Positions 59,222 to 64,000 of a DNA stretch of 64,000 nt are shown here, in pieces (position 1 is the stretch's first letter; each line of letters opens with the position of its first letter). Source of the DNA: Pseudomonadota bacterium (lineage in GTDB: Bacteria; Pseudomonadota; Alphaproteobacteria; Rhodobacterales; Rhodobacteraceae); the NCBI GenBank assembly GCA_963205235.1, contig CAUJIP010000046.1, positions 1 to 64,000 of the forward strand, in the 5' to 3' direction. The notes beneath the pieces are model-generated. The model saw only the letters and a program-made list of their open reading frames with translations, did no database searches and was not told the origin of the DNA. A program made the position numbers and the translations under genes.

Positions 59222-62200
59222 ATGCGTTGGTTTTTGCAAGCCGTTGTCGGAGCGGTATTTTTTGCGTGTTCCGGCCTTGCCTTCGCTCAGGATCTGATTC
59301 CCGAGCGGAGATTCGTCGTTACGCTGGATCAGGACCTGCCGGGGGGCGATGTCAGTTCGATCTTCGACACCACGGTCGAGGCTTGCGAACGCGCCTGCGC
59401 CACCAACGCCCGCTGCACCGCCTATGTCTACAACACCAAGAACGGGTCCTGTTTCGTCAAGAACGATCCGGGCGCGGGAGAGTATTTCGCCGGGGCCAAT
59501 TCGGCCTATGTGATCGAGGCAGACGAAGCTGTCCTGAAGGCTGCGGCAGAGCGTCGGGCCGAGCTGAGCTTCCTGATGGATTGGGATATTTCCTCGGCAT
59601 TCGACCAGGCGACGGGCCTGGGTCGGCAGCACACGACCGGGCCGTGGACGGCGGAAGATCACCTGCAAGCAGCCCTTGATGCCGAAAATTCGCGGGCCTG
59701 GGCTGATGCGGCGGCTTACACCGGGGCGGCGCTGAACCTGACGGACGATGCCGGAACCTGGGGTGACTTCGCCCGCCGCCAGCTTGAGGCCGGGCGGGCA
59801 AGTCCGGACAATCAGTGGTATTTCTACAATCAGGCGCTGATGTCTTCGATCAACGCCTATCTGCGGGCCGAAGACCCGGCGCTGCGCCACACGATCCTTG
59901 TGGGGATGGGCGACGCGCTGGAAGCCAATGGCCGGGGCCGCGACAAGGTGCAGGCGCTGCGGCTTGCGCAGTCCTTGCAGGAACGGACCGATACGGCGGC
60001 GGCACTGGAAGAGGCCATCGCGCTTTACGGGTTCCGCATCACCGAGACCTTGGTGCAGTCCGACCTTGCCCGCCCACGCATCTGCGCGACCTTCTCGGAA
60101 GATCTGGCTGCGACGGGCGTGGACTATTCGACCTATGTCGAACTGACCGAACCCGGAATGGTGGTGGAAAATGGCGGCTATCGGCAGCTTTGCGTGGGCG
60201 GGCTGGAACATGGCAAGCGCTATACCGTGACCTTTCGCGAGGGGCTTCCGGCTGCCGATGGCCAGGCCATGGCGAAATCGGTCGAAGTCTCGCAATACAT
60301 CCGCGACCGTTCGCCCATGGTCAGCTTTCCGGGGCGCGGCTACGTGTTGCCGAAGTCGACCGATGCTGCCCTGCCGGTCGAGACGGTGAACACCGAAAAG
60401 CTTGACCTGACGCTTTACCGTGTCACGGACCGCAACCTGTTGCGGTCGATCCAGGACTATTACTTCGGCGCGCCGATCCCGACCTATTCCGAGTATTATT
60501 TCACCGAGGGCGTGGGCGAGGAGCTGTGGAACGGCACGGCCACGGTCGCGCAAGAGGTGAACAAGGACGTCACCAGCCGCCTGCCGATGGACGAGGCGCT
60601 GAACGGTCTTCCGGCGGGCATCTATGCCGTCAAGGCCGCCGTGCCGGGGGTCGATCCCTATACGATTGCGCCGGCCTGGCAGTGGTTCGTGATCTCGGAT
60701 CTTGGGATCACCACGATGTCGGGCACCGACGGGCTGCATGTCTTTGTCCGCTCGCTTGGCACGGCCGAGGCCAAGGTTGGCGTCACGGTCGAACTTCTGA
60801 ACGTGTCGAACGCCATTCTGGGCACCGCCACGACCGACGAACAGGGCTATGCCCGGTTTGATGCGGGTCTGACCCGTGGTCTGGCCGGGTCCGCCCCGGC
60901 GATGGTTGTGGTGAAGGAGGGCGATCAGGACATTTCCTTCCTGTCGCTGACCGACCCGGAATTCGACCTTTCGGATCGTGGAGTCGAGGGGCGCGAAGCC
61001 GCACCGCCGGTTGACGTGTTCCTGACCACCGACCGGGGTGCCTATCGCGCGGGCGAAACGGTCTATGTGACCGCCCTGTCGCGGGACGCCGAACAGACAT
61101 CGGTCGAAGGCCTGCCGCTGACAGCGATTCTGATGCGGCCCGATGGAGTGGAATATTCCCGCCAACTCGTCGAGGATCAGGGCGCAGGCGGTCATGTGTT
61201 TGGCCTGCCCATCGCCGGGTCAGCCCCGCGCGGGGTCTGGCGGCTTGAACTTTACGCCGATCTGGAAGCCCCGGCTTTGGCCGACAAGACTTTTCTGGTC
61301 GAGGACTTCCTGCCCGAACGCATCGACTTTGACCTGAGCATGGGCGATGGGCCGTTGTCGCTGGGCGCGGAAGAAGCGCCTGAACTGACGCTGGAGGCCA
61401 AGTATCTGTTCGGCGCACCGGGTGCAGGGCTGGCCATCGAAGGCGAAGTGCTGCTTGGCGCGGCGCAGGGTCTGGAAGACTTTCCCGGCTATGTCTTTGG
61501 CCGCTATGACCAGCCCTTCAGCGCGCAGATGAACGCGCTGGAAGCCGCCGAAACCGACGAGGCGGGCAAGGCGGTGGTTCCGGTCTATCTGCCAGAGATC
61601 GAGGATTCGTACCGCCCGCTTGAGGCCAAGGTGACAGTGCGCGTCTCGGAAGGCTCGGGCCGGCCGGTGGAGCGGTCGATCACCAAGACCCTGACCCCGG
61701 CGGCAAAGATGATCGGGGTGAAGCCGATGTTCGACTGGGTGGTTGCCGAAGGCAGCGAAGCCCGGTTCCAGCTGATTGCTCTGGATTCGGACCTGAAGCA
61801 AAGCGCGATGGACGTCAGCTGGCAGGTGGTTCGGGTCGAGTACGACTATCAATGGTATCAGTCTTACGGCAACTGGAACTGGGAGCCGATTGTCTCACGG
61901 ACCCCGGTCGCCCAGGGCGATGCCAAGCTTGGGGCTGATCCGGTAGAAATTGCCGCCAAACTTGACTGGGGCAATTATGAGCTGATCTTGCAGGAAACCG
62001 GCGGCGGCAAGGCCGTGACGACGACCGAGTTCTATGCCGGTTGGTATGCGCCCGCCGATACCTCGGCCACGCCCGACACGCTGGAACTGTCCCTGGACAA
62101 GGATGCCTACAAACCCGGTGACACCGCGACGCTGCGGATCGTGCCCCGCGCGGCGGGAACGGCGCTGATCACGGTATTGTCGAACCGGCTGGTGTCGATG

Positions 62201-64000
62201 AAGGCCGTTGAGGTGACGGAGGGCGAAAACCTGATCGAACTGCCGGTCACGGATGAATGGGGCGCGGGGGTCTATGTGACCGCCTCGGTCCTGCGTCCGA
62301 TGGATGTGGCCGCCGGTCGCAACCCGGCGCGGGCACTGGGCCTGACCCATGCCAGCATCGACCCCGGTGTCAAGGCGCTGACCGCCACGGTAGACGTCGC
62401 CGCCGAGGTTGCCCCGCGCGGGCCTTTGGATGTGGCAGTCAAGGTTGACGGTGTTGCCGCAGGCGAAACCGCCTATGTCACGATCGCCGCGGTGGATGTG
62501 GGCATTCTGAACCTGACCGGTTTCGAGGCCCCCGATCCGCAGGGCTATTACTTTGGCCAGCGGCGTCTGGGCGTCGGCATCCGCGACATCTATGGTCGGC
62601 TGATCGACGGGCTGAACGGGGCCAAGGGCGAAGTCCGCTCGGGCGGGGACGCAGGCGCGCAGGCGCGGTTGAACGCCCCACCCCCGACGGAAGAACTGGT
62701 CGCCTATTTCAGCGGCCCGGTGACGGTGGGGGCGGATGGTTATGCCCGCACCAGCTTTGATCTGCCCAGCTTCAACGGCACGGTAAAGGTCATGGCCGTC
62801 GCCTGGTCGAAGACCGGGGTCGGTCAGGCCAATGCGGATGTGCTGGTGCGCGATCCGGTGGTGGTCACCGCTTCGGTGCCGCGTTTCCTGTCGCCGGGCG
62901 ACAGTTCGCGTCTGCTGCTGGAGATCGTGCATGCGACCGGCCCGTCGGGCAAGATGGCGCTGGAGGTCAAAGCCGATGGCCTGACACTTGGCGCGGTGCC
63001 CGCCAGCTTTGATCTGGCCGACAATGGCAAGGCCGAATTCGAGGTGCCGATCACTGCCGATGCCGTGGGCCTGAAGTCCATCGACATAAGTCTGACGACG
63101 CCGGATGGCAAGGTTCTGAAAAAGACCCTGCAAATCCCGGTGCAGGTCAATGACCCGGAAGTCGTGCGCATCTCGCGGCTGGAGCTGAAATCGGGCGAAA
63201 CCTTCACCTTTGACGGCAATGTCTTCGCCGATCTGGTGCCCGGTTCAGGCAAGGCAACGATGGCCGTCGGGCCGCTGGCCCGGTTGAACGCGCCGGGTCT
63301 GCTGGCCGCCCTTGACCGCTATCCCTATGGCTGCACCGAACAGATGACCAGCCGCGCCCTGCCGTTGATCTATTTCGACGAGGTCGCCAAGGTCATGGAC
63401 CTGAAAGGGGCCGAGGATCTGCAAAAGCGGATCGACGAGGCTGTGGTCGAGATTCTGGCCAATCAATCCTCGTCCGGGGCCTTCGGGCTTTGGGGTCCGG
63501 CGGAGGGCGATTTCTGGCTGGATGCCTATGTCACCGATTTCCTGAGCCGGGCCAAGGCGCAGGGCTATCAGGTGCCGGAACTGGCGCTGCGCAACGCGCT
63601 GGCGAACCTGCGCAATCAGGTGAACTATGCGCCCGACTTCACGTCAGACGTGAATGGCGGGGGCGAGGCGCTGGCCTATGCCTTGATGGTGCTGGCCCGT
63701 GAAGGGGCGGCGGCTGTGGGCGACCTGCGCTACTATGCCGATGTGAAGGGCGATGATTTCTCGACCCCCATCGCGCAGGCACAACTGGGTGCGGCTTTGG
63801 CCAGCTATGGTGATCAGGCCCGCGCGGATGCGATGTTCCGCAAAGCCGCCGCCAAGCTTGAGGCACTGGCCGGTCCCGACGCCGCCCAGATCTGGCGGGT
63901 CGACTATGGCACGACTTACCGCGATGCGGCAGCCGTGCTGGCGCTGGCCGTCGAGGCCGGATCTACGGCGGTGGATCGTGAGGCGCTGACTGACCGGATT
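59222..64000 (+). CDS. Alpha-2-macroglobulin family protein with N-terminal PAN/Apple domain, 3'-truncated by window end (absent from the supplied ORF track)
   Basis: Continuous frame 2 from ATG 59222 (MRWFLQAVVGAVFFACSGLAFAQ); PAN-like CERACATNARCTAYVYNTKNGSCFVKN; MG domains; thioester motif YPYGCTEQM (CTEQ at 63332-63343). Confidence 0.9.
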   Translation, partial: MRWFLQAVVGAVFFACSGLAFAQDLIPERRFVVTLDQDLPGGDVSSIFDTTVEACERACATNARCTAYVYNTKNGSCFVKNDPGAGEYFAGANSAYVIEADEAVLKAAAERRAELSFLMDWDISSAFDQATGLGRQHTTGPWTAEDHLQAALDAENSRAWADAAAYTGAALNLTDDAGTWGDFARRQLEAGRASPDNQWYFYNQALMSSINAYLRAEDPALRHTILVGMGDALEANGRGRDKVQALRLAQSLQERTDTAAALEEAIALYGFRITETLVQSDLARPRICATFSEDLAATGVDYSTYVELTEPGMVVENGGYRQLCVGGLEHGKRYTVTFREGLPAADGQAMAKSVEVSQYIRDRSPMVSFPGRGYVLPKSTDAALPVETVNTEKLDLTLYRVTDRNLLRSIQDYYFGAPIPTYSEYYFTEGVGEELWNGTATVAQEVNKDVTSRLPMDEALNGLPAGIYAVKAAVPGVDPYTIAPAWQWFVISDLGITTMSGTDGLHVFVRSLGTAEAKVGVTVELLNVSNAILGTATTDEQGYARFDAGLTRGLAGSAPAMVVVKEGDQDISFLSLTDPEFDLSDRGVEGREAAPPVDVFLTTDRGAYRAGETVYVTALSRDAEQTSVEGLPLTAILMRPDGVEYSRQLVEDQGAGGHVFGLPIAGSAPRGVWRLELYADLEAPALADKTFLVEDFLPERIDFDLSMGDGPLSLGAEEAPELTLEAKYLFGAPGAGLAIEGEVLLGAAQGLEDFPGYVFGRYDQPFSAQMNALEAAETDEAGKAVVPVYLPEIEDSYRPLEAKVTVRVSEGSGRPVERSITKTLTPAAKMIGVKPMFDWVVAEGSEARFQLIALDSDLKQSAMDVSWQVVRVEYDYQWYQSYGNWNWEPIVSRTPVAQGDAKLGADPVEIAAKLDWGNYELILQETGGGKAVTTTEFYAGWYAPADTSATPDTLELSLDKDAYKPGDTATLRIVPRAAGTALITVLSNRLVSMKAVEVTEGENLIELPVTDEWGAGVYVTASVLRPMDVAAGRNPARALGLTHASIDPGVKALTATVDVAAEVAPRGPLDVAVKVDGVAAGETAYVTIAAVDVGILNLTGFEAPDPQGYYFGQRRLGVGIRDIYGRLIDGLNGAKGEVRSGGDAGAQARLNAPPPTEELVAYFSGPVTVGADGYARTSFDLPSFNGTVKVMAVAWSKTGVGQANADVLVRDPVVVTASVPRFLSPGDSSRLLLEIVHATGPSGKMALEVKADGLTLGAVPASFDLADNGKAEFEVPITADAVGLKSIDISLTTPDGKVLKKTLQIPVQVNDPEVVRISRLELKSGETFTFDGNVFADLVPGSGKATMAVGPLARLNAPGLLAALDRYPYGCTEQMTSRALPLIYFDEVAKVMDLKGAEDLQKRIDEAVVEILANQSSSGAFGLWGPAEGDFWLDAYVTDFLSRAKAQGYQVPELALRNALANLRNQVNYAPDFTSDVNGGGEALAYALMVLAREGAAAVGDLRYYADVKGDDFSTPIAQAQLGAALASYGDQARADAMFRKAAAKLEALAGPDAAQIWRVDYGTTYRDAAAVLALAVEAGSTAVDREALTDRI

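Noticed and set aside
59192-61195. 667-aa minus-strand ORF antisense to the alpha-2-macroglobulin gene
   Set aside because: Appears long only because the true gene is open-ended and missing from the track; composition is antisense-like.

Overview
GC-rich alphaproteobacterial chromosomal segment, Rhodobacteraceae-like in gene content. No phage, IS element or CRISPR array was recognised. Gene order: end of a sugar ABC permease; xylose ABC ATPase, xylB and xylA; a vanadium-haloperoxidase/PAP2-like protein and a CRTAC1-like protein overlapping the xyl operon; iolG / rpiR-type regulator / iolC-iolD-iolE-small membrane ORF-iolB; a large minus-strand block with two peptide-type ABC transporters flanking a CocE/NonD hydrolase and a fused kynureninase-like + cyclase protein; rsmB; a tRNA(CAU); an hyuA-like gene; rpoN; imuB with a LexA box; cytochrome c; GSH-dependent formaldehyde dehydrogenase; a NYN-LOTUS protein; RidA; an LLM oxidoreductase; trhO; pncA-pncB; pit-DUF47; arfB; a queuosine precursor transporter; mepA; an MFS transporter; recQ; a hybrid histidine kinase; and the start of an alpha-2-macroglobulin that runs off the window. 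The most unusual signal is a probable short transcript at about 50.1-50.3 kb upstream of arfB. It has a 16-nt perfect complement to the 16S rRNA 3' end, an 18-codon ORF and an intrinsic terminator with a possible alternative (antiterminator) pairing, and looks like a leader/attenuator of the ribosome-rescue gene. Second is the single-chain kynureninase-like/cyclase fusion inside the peptide-transporter cluster. All product names come from motif and family recognition by eye; no database search was run and start codons are judgement calls.
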